This document shows, piece by piece, positions 50,571 to 58,953 of a stretch of DNA of 64,000 nucleotides. The notes below the pieces were generated by a model, which had not been told where the DNA came from, made no database searches, and saw only the letters and a program-made list of their open reading frames with translations. The stretch comes from Magnetococcales bacterium WMHbinv6 (GTDB lineage Bacteria > Pseudomonadota > Magnetococcia > Magnetococcales > Magnetaquicoccaceae). A program made the position numbers and the translations under genes. The stretch is taken from contig PDZV01000012.1 of assembly GCA_002753135.1 (NCBI GenBank), forward strand, positions 1 to 64,000, read 5' to 3'. Positions within the stretch are counted from its first letter, which is position 1. Each line of letters opens with the position of its first letter.

Positions 50571-52259
50571 GGCTGCCTGGCAGTCGGCCAGCAGGGACTT
50601 GGCATGTTCGCGGGCGGCATCGGTCACCACCTCCCCCGCCAGCATGCGTGCCAACTCTTGCAAACGGGCCTCCGGGCTCAAGGTATGAACGCTGACCCTG
50701 GTAACCTGGCCGTCGCTCTCTTTTTCCACCTTCAGGTGGTGGGCACCCCAGGCCGCCACCTGCGGCAGATGGGTGACCGCCAGCACCTGACGAGAGCAGG
50801 CAATCGCCGCCATGCGGGCTCCGATGCTGGAGGCCACCCGACCCCCCACCCCCACATCCACCTCGTCAAAAAGCAGCGTACTCACTGGCAGCAGATGGGC
50901 CAGTGAACTTTTGAGCGCCAAAGTGATGCGCGATAATTCCCCCCCGGAGGCGATCAGATGCAACGGCTTGAGCGGCTCGCCCGGATTGGGACTGATCTGC
51001 AGTTGGGCCTCTTCCAGACCGCTGGCGCGGGGTTCCTGGCGGTTGCTGTGCAGTTGCACGGCAAAACGGGCCTGGGTCATGTACAGTTCCGCCAATTGGT
51101 CTTCGATGGCCTGCCCCAACCGCCCGGCAGCCTCTCGCCGCGAAACCGTCAAACGGGCTGCCGCCTGCTGGTAGATCTCGCGGGCGGCGGCATGGTTTTG
51201 CGCCAGAGTGTTTTCCCGCTCTTCCATGGAGTCGAGCTGTTGCAGCTCCTCTTGCCACTCCTGGCGCAAGGCGGGCAGTTGATCCACCTCCCGCCGATGC
51301 TTGCGGGCCAGACGACGCAACAGATCGAGTCGATCCTCAATCTGGGCCAACTCGCCCGGATCCAGCTCCAGGCCGTGCCAATAGTCACGCACCCGCTCGG
51401 CGGCATCCTCCAGTTCGTAGTGCAACGAACGCAGCCCCGTCGCCAGCGGCTGCAACGACTCATCCCAGGCGCAGGCGTTTTCCAGTTCGCTGGCGGCACG
51501 TCCGGTCAGGGAGGCGGCGGAAAAATTCTGTTCACGCAGCAGATGCAAGGCACTCTGCGCCGCCTGTGCCAGGCGATCGGCATGGGAGAGACGGGCCCGT
51601 TGTTGTTCCAGTTCGGCCATTTCCCCCACTTTCGGCTCGGCTGCATCCAGTTCCGCCAACTGAAAGGTGACAAAAGCCTGTCGATCAGCAGCATCCGCCT
51701 GTTTTTGCCGTAACAATTTTTGTTCTGCGACGATGGCATGCCATTTTTCGTAGGCCTGGCGCACCGTCTCTACCAGCTCCTGATGGGCGGCAAAGGCATC
51801 GAGAATGGCCAGATGGGTACCCGGATTGAGCAGCCGTTGGTGATCGTGTTGCCCATGAATATCGGCCAACAAGGCGGCCAATTCGGCCAAGGTGGCCAGA
51901 GGCACCGGAATTTCGTTGATAAAGGCACGGCTGCGCCCGTTGCGTGGCAGCACCCGGCGCAAAAACAGCTCCTCTTCGCCATCCCCCTCTTCGCTGCTGC
52001 TCAACAACGCTTTCTCTGCCAACCAGCCACGCACGGCATGACCGACTGGCAGATGAAAACAGGCCTGCACCGTCGCCTTGTCGCAACCGTTGCGGATCAG
52101 CGTACTATCGGCCCGTTCGCCCAAGACCAGGGACAAGGCATCGATCAGAATCGATTTTCCCGCCCCCGTCTCACCGGTCAACACAGTCAGCCCTTGCTGA
52201 AACGTCAGCTCCAGACGGACAATCAGGGCCACATTTTCCACGATCAGTTGGCGCAACAT
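50520..52259 (-). CDS. recN: RecN DNA repair ATPase
   Basis: 579 residues from ATG 52259, the position where RecN homology begins (MLRQLIVENVALI); the open frame runs upstream. SMC-like layout: Walker A GETGAGKSIL, two coiled-coil arms around a short hinge, the ABC signature ASGGELSRITLALK, and Walker B LLFDEVDVGVGG. It acts early in double-strand break repair, bringing DNA ends together. No LexA-type box is obvious in the ~125 bases upstream. Its last 17 codons overlap the opposite-strand EcfT gene. Confidence 0.97.
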   Translation of the reverse strand: MLRQLIVENVALIVRLELTFQQGLTVLTGETGAGKSILIDALSLVLGERADSTLIRNGCDKATVQACFHLPVGHAVRGWLAEKALLSSSEEGDGEEELFLRRVLPRNGRSRAFINEIPVPLATLAELAALLADIHGQHDHQRLLNPGTHLAILDAFAAHQELVETVRQAYEKWHAIVAEQKLLRQKQADAADRQAFVTFQLAELDAAEPKVGEMAELEQQRARLSHADRLAQAAQSALHLLREQNFSAASLTGRAASELENACAWDESLQPLATGLRSLHYELEDAAERVRDYWHGLELDPGELAQIEDRLDLLRRLARKHRREVDQLPALRQEWQEELQQLDSMEERENTLAQNHAAAREIYQQAAARLTVSRREAAGRLGQAIEDQLAELYMTQARFAVQLHSNRQEPRASGLEEAQLQISPNPGEPLKPLHLIASGGELSRITLALKSSLAHLLPVSTLLFDEVDVGVGGRVASSIGARMAAIACSRQVLAVTHLPQVAAWGAHHLKVEKESDGQVTRVSVHTLSPEARLQELARMLAGEVVTDAAREHAKSLLADCQAASQNKAMQQPQQQRPAS

Positions 52260-52341
52260 GCTCAAACCAGAAAGGCAAAAGGGATGTAAGCGCCTCAGTA
52301 TCGCCGGATGCGCGATTGTACGCAAGCAGCAAGATTGGGGG

Positions 52342-52370
52342 TTGACGCAAGCGGCGGAATTAGGTAAAAA
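52342..52370 (+). promoter_or_regulatory. Candidate promoter of tRNA-Thr
   Basis: TTGACG (52342-52347), a 17-base spacer, then TAAAAA (52365-52370), 15 bases before the mature tRNA. The -35 is strong and the -10 weak. Spacing and position fit a tRNA promoter. Confidence 0.5.
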
Positions 52371-52385
52371 GTGCAGGCACAGGAG

Positions 52386-52460
52386 GCCGCCTTAGCTCAG
52401 GGGCAGAGCAGCTCACTCGTAATGAGCAGGTCCTCGGTTCAATTCCGAGAGGCGGCTCCA
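52386..52460 (+). tRNA. tRNA-Thr (anticodon CGT)
   Basis: A complete cloverleaf with encoded CCA. Acceptor GCCGCCT/AGGCGGC, D stem GCTC/GAGC, anticodon stem GCTCA/TGAGC with loop CTCGTAA, T stem CTCGG/CCGAG with loop TTCAATT. Anticodon CGT reads ACG codons. An accessory two-gene module begins 228 bases downstream, so this tRNA may mark an integration site. I saw no repeat of its 3' end nearby. Confidence 0.95.
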
Positions 52461-52688
52461 GTACTGCAAAAACAGATGGTTTCAATTTTCTCAGAGAGAA
52501 AATATAATATAAGTTGTAACAGTCAACCCTTCTCTCGCTCACGATCACCCCCTATTACGCACAACCCGCCTGGACCCGTCGCTCTCGGCAACAAGATTTG
52601 CAGCCTGGATCTCTGTCTCTCTCTCTGGCGGGCGCAACAGAACGTAACCCCCTGAACAAGGAGAAGACAAACCGGATACAAATTATGG

Positions 52689-54896
52689 CTATGATGTAAC
52701 TTTGCCCCTCACGCGAACCTTAGCCTGAAGTTGCTGCTTGATCTGGGTGTAAAGACGGGCTTCCGCGTTTTCCCGATCACGAAAAGAAATCACCAAGGCG
52801 TACTCTTCCTCTTGATTGCAAACCTGTTCTCCCCATGGAAAATCGTTGCGCGTGATAACAGCAAACAGTTTTTCTTCTTTTAGTTTCGAGTCTTTATTAA
52901 ACTGCTTAAATTCCCATAAATCTGCCTGCACCGTTCCTTTGCTGCGCGCCGTTTGGCCAATCAATCCCTTTTTGAATTCTGGAATATTCTCGTAATTGGC
53001 TTTTTCAGTTGCCTTATTGAACATTGTGATGACTTGATCCAAACCAGGGGCTGCCACCAAACGAAAGTCAATACGGGTAGCGCGATATTTGATCCTGTTC
53101 GAGCGAACAGGAGGTGTGTAGGCCAGAGCCGCCGAGATTGCACGTAAGCGACGACTTTTGCCGGTCGTGAACGTCGTGGGAACTGGAATTTCGTAGAAAT
53201 GATGGCGTTTGTTGGCAATGGAAGCGCCAGCGAGAAGTGTCACCGCATCTTCCACTGAATAGAAAAGAGCAGAGGTATCAACCATCCCGTAACCGCAGAC
53301 CTGCCGGAAATCCTTGTTTTGTGTTATCAGCGCTTGGCTAGCCGCGGGCATGGCAGCATGGGCGCACAACAGGGCACGGATCTGGTTGTTGCTGGCACTG
53401 GGCAGTTCGCGAAGAACCAAAGCTGCCAGATGGGCTACCTGAGGCGCTGCCATGCTGGTTCCAGAATGGATGGCAAACAACCGACCTGTTGCATGCTCGT
53501 GCCCTGTGGAAACCACCCCCAATCCGCATCCCTTGTCCAATAACCAGTTTCCCGCACGGGTATTGATCGCCCAGTTGCCACCATAAGCAACCAGTTCCGG
53601 CTTGATAGCCCCATCGACAGAATTACCTCTGCAGGTAAAAGGCGAAGGCTGGTCCGGTTGGGCAATGGAAAGTTCGGATGGATCCAACGGATAGGACTGG
53701 CTGTTGAAGGTTTGGTTGCGATGTGCCAGACTGCCGACAGTAAGCACATTGAGTGCCGGAGCAGGTTCGATAATTCGCCAAGCATCTTGCAGCAGGTAGT
53801 CTGGATAGTTGCGTCTCCAGGCCAACCCTTTGGGTGAAACATCACTGAGCACGTGATTGCCAGCTGAAACCACAAACAACAGGTTCCGGTCCCGACTTAA
53901 TGAGTCCAGGATAAGAGAGAGGCCTCTCAAATGTCCACCCCGATAGGGTTTGTTAACATCACCGAAAGAGAGATTAAACACACGACAATTGTAATGTCTG
54001 CAGAAATAATCCACCGCCTCTATGATCTGATTTTCTACAAATCCTGAATTATTTTCGTTGTTTTCGTCAAGAATTCTGCCACTAAACAGTTTCAGTTTAG
54101 GGGTAAACGCACCAGATCGCAAACCAGCCTCAAAATCGCCATACAATGCCAGTCCGGCGACATGCGTGCCATGTCCGCATTCATCGGCGGACGTCTTACC
54201 CGACAGAAAACTTTGAACATCCCCAACAGCTGGATGCAGCAAAGGGTGACCTGAAATCAAACCGCTATCAAGAACAACGATTGCAGAAGCCTGTTCATCC
54301 GGCGCAGGAACGGGCGGAAATTGATTGATATCCTGCATAACAAGGGAGCGTTCCAAACCGATCTTGGGGGGAAGATCAACGGAACGTACATCCCGATGGC
54401 GCAAGAGCAAGCTGGCTTGAGAGGTGTTGCAACGAACGCGGTAGAGTGTCAAACCAGGTTGCTTGATTTGATCTTTCTTTTCAATCTGCTGTTGCTGCAT
54501 CCAGGTTTCAAAAGCATCCCTCTCCTTTTTCGCTTCTCTGTTATCCTCCAGTGGCCATAACTCCACATCCAACAGGAACAGCTCTTGGTCTGGCAAGCCC
54601 TGGTTTTTCAGTGCCCATCCCTTGCGATCTTCTGGGCTCCAGCGATCCACACTAAGCAAGGCGAAAAAGGCATTTTTATTTATTACCTCACCCTTATCCA
54701 CCAAGGTAGCGAGCCTAGCTTCAAAATTCGCCAGAGCCGCCTCACTGGCAAAACCAACAACAACGGAACTCTCTTCTTGACTGACAAAATCAATGTCGGG
54801 AGAAAGATGTCGCAGCTCAAAATAATCGAGCAAGGTTCCCTGTTGGACTGTAAAACGAAACAGGCGGCGCTCATCAAAGCCCCCTACATCTTGCAT
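52689..54896 (-). CDS. ietS: Subtilisin-like (S8) serine protease, IetS-like, N-terminus cut by a stop
   Basis: 735 residues from ATG 54896. Catalytic triad: Asp in IVVLDSGLISGHPL, His in ECGHGTHVAGLALY, Ser in IHSGTSMAAPQVAHLA; oxyanion Asn in VVSAGNHVL. No signal peptide, so it acts in the cytoplasm. It pairs with the AAA+ ATPase upstream, as in IetAS modules, where protease and ATPase act as toxin and antitoxin and have been reported in anti-phage screens. ATG 54896 has no ribosome site. Two codons upstream in the same frame is TAA (54900-54902), and the frame before it encodes a 49-residue IetS-like N-terminus, so the true gene probably starts at 55049 and is broken. The C-terminal ~200 residues are unrecognised. 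Confidence 0.85.
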   Translation of the reverse strand: MQDVGGFDERRLFRFTVQQGTLLDYFELRHLSPDIDFVSQEESSVVVGFASEAALANFEARLATLVDKGEVINKNAFFALLSVDRWSPEDRKGWALKNQGLPDQELFLLDVELWPLEDNREAKKERDAFETWMQQQQIEKKDQIKQPGLTLYRVRCNTSQASLLLRHRDVRSVDLPPKIGLERSLVMQDINQFPPVPAPDEQASAIVVLDSGLISGHPLLHPAVGDVQSFLSGKTSADECGHGTHVAGLALYGDFEAGLRSGAFTPKLKLFSGRILDENNENNSGFVENQIIEAVDYFCRHYNCRVFNLSFGDVNKPYRGGHLRGLSLILDSLSRDRNLLFVVSAGNHVLSDVSPKGLAWRRNYPDYLLQDAWRIIEPAPALNVLTVGSLAHRNQTFNSQSYPLDPSELSIAQPDQPSPFTCRGNSVDGAIKPELVAYGGNWAINTRAGNWLLDKGCGLGVVSTGHEHATGRLFAIHSGTSMAAPQVAHLAALVLRELPSASNNQIRALLCAHAAMPAASQALITQNKDFRQVCGYGMVDTSALFYSVEDAVTLLAGASIANKRHHFYEIPVPTTFTTGKSRRLRAISAALAYTPPVRSNRIKYRATRIDFRLVAAPGLDQVITMFNKATEKANYENIPEFKKGLIGQTARSKGTVQADLWEFKQFNKDSKLKEEKLFAVITRNDFPWGEQVCNQEEEYALVISFRDRENAEARLYTQIKQQLQAKVRVRGKVTS

Positions 54897-54899
54897 TAC

Positions 54900-55049
54900 T
54901 TATCGCTTGGCAATTTCAACCTTTTGTTGAAGAAGGCGACCATGCCTACGCATATTAGACGGTTCTTTAGGAGGATTGTAATTTTTTGCGCGTTTTTCAG
55001 GAACGGGCGACTCTTTTTGTAAAATCAAATGCGGGTGAAACTCTGCCAT
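54900..55049 (-). pseudogene. N-terminal fragment of the IetS-like protease (49 codons)
   Basis: ATG 55049 has GAGGA at 9 bases and lies 6 bases past the ATPase stop, the expected start for a coupled partner gene. It encodes MAEFHPHLILQKESPVPEKR and on to QQKVEIAKR, then TAA. The basic, Pro-rich opening resembles the N-terminus of IetS-type S8 proteases. The same frame continues into the protease after the TAA with one codon (GTA) before ATG 54896. It is best read as one gene with a nonsense codon; a genuine small protein is the alternative. Confidence 0.65.
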
Positions 55050-55055
55050 TGTCTG

Positions 55056-56051
55056 TTATCCTCGCTGCATACGATGACGTCTGGCATCCTCCCGGCGAAT
55101 GGCTGACTGAAGATGCCGTTCATTAAGAAATTCCTGGCCAGACAAAACCATCTCCTTGGCCGATCGGCGCAACACCCGTTCGACATCGGCATGGCTCATG
55201 CCTTTGAAGAGTTTGATGACATCATTACTCTCCACGTCAAACTCCCGGCGCAAACCACGCAGTTTGCAGGCGAGAAGTTTTTTCAGCTGCTCAAGATTGG
55301 GGGGTTCAAAGAGCAAAATCTCGTCGAACCTCCGCCATACGGCGGCATCCAGAATCGTTTCATGGTTGGTGGCAGCGACCAGGAGACTCCTGCCGTGATA
55401 GGCATCGAGAAGCTGCAAGAAGGCGTTGACCACTCTTTTCAACTCCCCGTGATCTGCAGCATCTGCTCGTTCCTTGGCCAAAGCGTCGAACTCATCAAAC
55501 AAGGCCACCATGGGTACAGAAGCGACAAAATCCAACACCTGTCGCAGATTGGCTGCCGTTTCGCCCAGATAGGAAGAGACCACGCTGTCGATCCGTACAA
55601 TGGCCAACGGCAAACCAAGCTCCGAGGCCAACACCTCTGCCGTCAGGGTTTTGCCACAACCCGGAGGCCCACAAAACAGCAGACGATCTGCTGGCGCAAG
55701 CCCATGAGTTTTCAACACCTCTTGACGATGGTGTTCCTGCAACACCTCCTCCAACAGAGAACGGTTGTCGTCGGATAAAACAAGATCTTCCATACGACGC
55801 AACGGTTCACGAATGTGAAGCAGCGGCAGGCCACGTTCTTTGTCGCTTGGAACACTCTTGACCAGTGAGACCAAGGGTTGGCTGGATACACTGGTACGAC
55901 CATACAAAATTTTTTCCAGGTCGCTGGCAAGCAGGTAGTGATGCTTCTCCCGCTCTTCCCGGATGACCTCCTCAGAAGCTTTTTTGAATGCCTCCAGATT
56001 GCCCTCAGCCCCTGAGCGAATGAGTTGTCGCAACAACTGTCCCGATGCCAT
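55056..56051 (-). CDS. ietA: AAA+ ATPase of an IetAS-like module
   Basis: 331 residues from ATG 56051, chosen because family members begin there (MASGQLLRQLIRSGAEGN) and GGGGA precedes it; the open frame extends to 56204 without domain support. An N-terminal helical region (1-100) is followed by the AAA module: Walker A FCGPPGCGKTLTAEV, Walker B MVALFDEFDAL, sensor-1 VAATNHE, and the Arg-finger region WRRFDEILLF. The C-terminal lid is GMSHADVERVLRRSAKEM. IetA is the partner of the S8 protease. The pair was first described as a plasmid-stabilising toxin-antitoxin system and later listed among defence systems. Confidence 0.88.
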   Translation of the reverse strand: MASGQLLRQLIRSGAEGNLEAFKKASEEVIREEREKHHYLLASDLEKILYGRTSVSSQPLVSLVKSVPSDKERGLPLLHIREPLRRMEDLVLSDDNRSLLEEVLQEHHRQEVLKTHGLAPADRLLFCGPPGCGKTLTAEVLASELGLPLAIVRIDSVVSSYLGETAANLRQVLDFVASVPMVALFDEFDALAKERADAADHGELKRVVNAFLQLLDAYHGRSLLVAATNHETILDAAVWRRFDEILLFEPPNLEQLKKLLACKLRGLRREFDVESNDVIKLFKGMSHADVERVLRRSAKEMVLSGQEFLNERHLQSAIRREDARRHRMQRG

Positions 56052-56378
56052 GTCAAATCCCCATTGTCCTCGCACTGTCCTGCCGGGAAACTCCGCAGGA
56101 ATGCCCAGTCGGTTATACCGATTGTAGCCATTCCGCTGCTTCACCTTCAAGCAGAAGTGTGACGAGGTTATGCGGATTTTTATTATCAAATGTTTGATAA
56201 TCAATAATTATCAAACATTTCGAGCACCAGCCGATCACATCAGGGTTTTATTGACAGGCCCTTCATTGCATTAACAATCATAAACACCTTAATCATGCTT
56301 GTCCAGAAAATTTTCAGACAATAACAGAAAAAATTGCCACACGCCCAGCAGAAGCGCAACAAAAGGAATCACCAGTCC
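56052..56378. other. Intergenic region upstream of the ATPase gene
   Basis: 327 bases between the ietA start and the nucleoside transporter stop, locally AT-rich around 56170-56330. It holds the palindrome cluster at 56182-56220, which is listed separately. On the minus strand TTGATT-16-TAAAAA overlaps that cluster and could be the ietA promoter. I see no gene in the rest. Confidence 0.5.
56182..56220 (-). promoter_or_regulatory. Triple half-site operator upstream of ietA
   Basis: The 9-mer ATTATCAAA occurs at 56182-56190, inverted at 56193-56201, and direct again at 56207-56215. The first two form a palindrome with a 2-base spacer. The last two lie within a 14-bp perfect inverted repeat with a 5-base spacer (56188-56201 with 56207-56220). 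This looks like binding sites for a dimeric repressor about 130-170 bases upstream of the ATPase start. Confidence 0.6.
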
Positions 56379-57617
56379 TCAATAATAAACTCCCACAATC
56401 GCCCCGGTCATCAATGTCGCCAGCGTACCGGCGATAATGGCGCGACCGCCCAGGGAAACCAGTTCGCTGTGGCGTTCTGGGACCATGCTGCCCAGGCCGC
56501 CCAACAAAATACCTAAGCTGCCGAAATTGGCAAAACCGCACAGGGCGTAGGTGAGCATCAGACGGGAACGCAAGCTTAAGGTCTCCTCCGGCAGACGGGC
56601 CAGATGGAGATAGGCGATAAACTCATTGAGTACCGTCTTTTCCCCCATCAACATACCCGCCACCTGCGCCTCGGACCAGGGAATGCCCATCAACCAGGTC
56701 AACGGGGCCAGCAGCCAGCCCAACAGGCGCTGCAACGTCACCGCCTCGCCACCCCAGGCCGGCAACCAGGCCAACAGGCTGTTGAGCAGGGCGACCAAGG
56801 CCACCAGAACAATCAAAAAGCTGATAATGTTGATCAACAAAGAGATTCCTTCCAGCGTGCCCCGGGTTATCGCGTCCATGGCGCTGCTGGCACTGTGCGG
56901 CGGATCCAGCATACCGGAGGTCGGCGGTTCAGGCTGCGGTACCATCAGCATGGCCACCGTCAACCCCGCCGGGGCGCTCAAAAGGGAGGCAATCATGATA
57001 TGACCCAAAGCATCTGGAATCACCGGACCTAAAATGGCGGCATAAATCACCATCATCGTCCCGGCAATGGTGGCCATGCCGGTGGCCATCACCGCAAACA
57101 GCTCGCCTCGGCTCATCTGCCGCAAATAGGGCCGGATCAATAACGGAGCCTCAACCATGCCGACAAAAATGGTCGAGGCCGCTGCCAGCCCCAACGCCCC
57201 GCCAATACCGAAACTTTTCTGCAACATCCAGGAAAAGCCCCGCACTATCCAAGGCAAAATACGCCAATAAAACAACAACGAAGCCAAGGCACTGATCACC
57301 AGAACCATCGGCAGAGCGCGAAAGGCCAACAGATAACTGCCCCCCGGTGCCGTTTCAGCAAAGGGCAACGGCCCACCGCCCAAATAACCAAACACAAAAG
57401 CGGTACCCTGCATCGTCGCCTGCTCGAGCAGCATCACCCCCTCGTTCAACAACAGAAAAAATTGCCGCACCATCGGCACCTTGAGCAACAACGCCCCCAG
57501 CAGCCACTGCAACAGAATGCCCGCCAGCACCGGACGCCAGACAATCCGCCGCCGATCTTCACTGAGCAACCAGGCCAGCCCCAGCAACAGAAAAAAACCT
57601 GCCAAACTTTGCCACAT
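56379..57617 (-). CDS. Concentrative nucleoside transporter (CNT/NupC family)
   Basis: 412 residues from ATG 57617 (GAGGA about 8 bases upstream), the usual CNT length. About nine to ten membrane helices. Family motifs: SFGIGGALGLAAASTIFVGM with VEAPLLIRPYL, VMATGMATIAGTMMVIYA, MLMGEKTVLNEFIAYLHL, and YALCGFANFGSLGILLGGLG. The last two contain the nucleoside and Na+/H+ binding residues. It imports nucleosides using the ion gradient. Monocistronic, probably divergent from the peroxiredoxin gene. Confidence 0.96.
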   Translation of the reverse strand: MWQSLAGFFLLLGLAWLLSEDRRRIVWRPVLAGILLQWLLGALLLKVPMVRQFFLLLNEGVMLLEQATMQGTAFVFGYLGGGPLPFAETAPGGSYLLAFRALPMVLVISALASLLFYWRILPWIVRGFSWMLQKSFGIGGALGLAAASTIFVGMVEAPLLIRPYLRQMSRGELFAVMATGMATIAGTMMVIYAAILGPVIPDALGHIMIASLLSAPAGLTVAMLMVPQPEPPTSGMLDPPHSASSAMDAITRGTLEGISLLINIISFLIVLVALVALLNSLLAWLPAWGGEAVTLQRLLGWLLAPLTWLMGIPWSEAQVAGMLMGEKTVLNEFIAYLHLARLPEETLSLRSRLMLTYALCGFANFGSLGILLGGLGSMVPERHSELVSLGGRAIIAGTLATLMTGAIVGVYY

Positions 57618-57742
57618 CGCATTATCCTCTCTTGCCAACAGCCACCAGAGCCACCCCTGCCGCTTCTCCTGCACTCCACCAGCAGGCCTGCTGGCGACGA
57701 CAAATGCACACAATTGTTAACCTCGACCCAAAGGTGATACGC

Positions 57743-58207
57743 ATGCTCGACATCGGACAACCCATCCCCGACCTGACTCTGCCCGATCAATCCGGTCAGA
57801 CACACCCCTTGCCGCAACTGCTCGGCAGCCAGGGGGCCATCTTCTATTTTTATCCAAAGGATAATACCCCAGGCTGCACCGTGGAAGCCAACGATTTCCA
57901 GGCATATCTGAGCGACTTTGCCGCCCTCGGCTATCGCGTCATCGGCCTGTCCAAAGATTCGGTCGCCTCGCATGAAAAATTTTGCCAGAAACAAAACCTG
58001 ACCTTTACCCTGTTGAGCGATGCCGACGGTGCCGCCTGTCTGGCTTTTGGCGTCTGGCAGGAAAAAAAGAACTACGGAAAGGTGAGCATGGGCATTGTCA
58101 GATCAACTTTTGTTGTTGATGCGCAGGGCATTGTTCGTCGGGTTTATCGCGCCGTGCGGGTCAATGGCCATGCGCAACAGCTGCTGGCCGATCTGCAAGC
58201 CCGGTGA
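57743..58207 (+). CDS. bcp: Bcp/PrxQ-type peroxiredoxin
   Basis: 154 residues from ATG 57743, with AAGGTG about 6 bases upstream. Thioredoxin fold with YFYPKDNTPGCTVEANDF. The peroxidatic Cys is in PGCT; the Cys five residues later found in E. coli Bcp is absent, and another candidate sits in EKFCQKQNL. KVSMGIVRSTFVVDAQG closes the core. It reduces hydroperoxides, probably with thioredoxin, which suits a microaerophile. Confidence 0.94.
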   Translation: MLDIGQPIPDLTLPDQSGQTHPLPQLLGSQGAIFYFYPKDNTPGCTVEANDFQAYLSDFAALGYRVIGLSKDSVASHEKFCQKQNLTFTLLSDADGAACLAFGVWQEKKNYGKVSMGIVRSTFVVDAQGIVRRVYRAVRVNGHAQQLLADLQAR

Positions 58208-58223
58208 TGCGGGCTATTTTCCC

Positions 58224-58255
58224 TTCCGTCTGCCTCCTGTTTGAGGCAGACGGAA
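58224..58255. terminator. Hairpin between convergent genes
   Basis: A 13-bp perfect stem (58224-58236 with 58243-58255) with a 6-base loop lies between the peroxiredoxin and hemerythrin stops. No T run on either side, so it is a terminator candidate only. Confidence 0.5.
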
Positions 58256-58268
58256 CAGGAGGAACTGC

Positions 58269-58715
58269 TTAACCTTTTTCGTCGTGATAGTACTGTTCGG
58301 CAATTTTTTGCACTTCCGGAGTATTCAGATAGGGCATGTATTGGCGATCTTCGCCGAGAATATGGCCGGTCAGCCAGTTGGTCAAAAAGAGTACCACTTC
58401 ATCGATCACCCCATGCCGTCCCTGCTCATCTTCGGCCTTGAGAAAACGGGAACGAAATTCACAGAGATTTTCCCGAATTTTGTCGTGCAGATTTTCATGC
58501 TCTTCAGTTGCGGGGTAGCCCCCTTTGCGCATCAAACGCTCTTCAAAACGAAAATGGCTGGTGACATAGCCACGCAGTTGCACAAATATTCTGTCGATCT
58601 CGTCAACTGCCTTGTTGTTGTGAATCGCCTCCATCATGCTGGCAAACAGTTGAAACAAACGTTGATGCTGGTCATCAATCGGGCCGACGCCGACACTGTA
58701 CTCCGCTTTCCACAT
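58269..58715 (-). CDS. Bacteriohemerythrin
   Basis: 148 residues from ATG 58715 (GAGG upstream); a GTG at 58724 is in frame but the family begins MWKAEYSVGV. Diiron ligands: His in IDDQHQRLF, His and Glu in HFRFE, His pair in HENLH, and His and Asp in HILGED. A soluble single-domain oxygen carrier or sensor. It probably delivers or buffers O2, and resembles the sensor domain fused to the receptor at 37188. Confidence 0.95.
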   Translation of the reverse strand: MWKAEYSVGVGPIDDQHQRLFQLFASMMEAIHNNKAVDEIDRIFVQLRGYVTSHFRFEERLMRKGGYPATEEHENLHDKIRENLCEFRSRFLKAEDEQGRHGVIDEVVLFLTNWLTGHILGEDRQYMPYLNTPEVQKIAEQYYHDEKG

Positions 58716-58953
58716 GAGCCTCACCTCGCTTCCTTAGGGTTGATCCGCCGTTGATGGCATTATTGCCTGCTCTGGCAACCCGTCTCAAGCATTATCGTCA
58801 AAAAGCAAAAATTTTTTTGGAACTTTTTGCGAAAAATTTGTAACAAACGTGATATTTGTCTATTTTATCCTGCGGGTGCTTGCTGCACCGAGGGGACATT
58901 TTGAAATAACCGTGCGATCTTATCCATTCCTTCCTGCAAAGTGAGGTTGAGCC

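Noticed and set aside
48236-54902. TAA read as a sense codon, to explain the stops in cobS and ietS
   Set aside because: Several intact genes in the window end in TAA at their normal C-terminus (for example cheY at 11537 and the receptor at 4786), so general recoding is excluded.
52386-56230. Integrated element with att repeats at tRNA-Thr
   Set aside because: No integrase and no copy of the tRNA 3' end was found downstream; the tRNA is only a suggestive neighbour.
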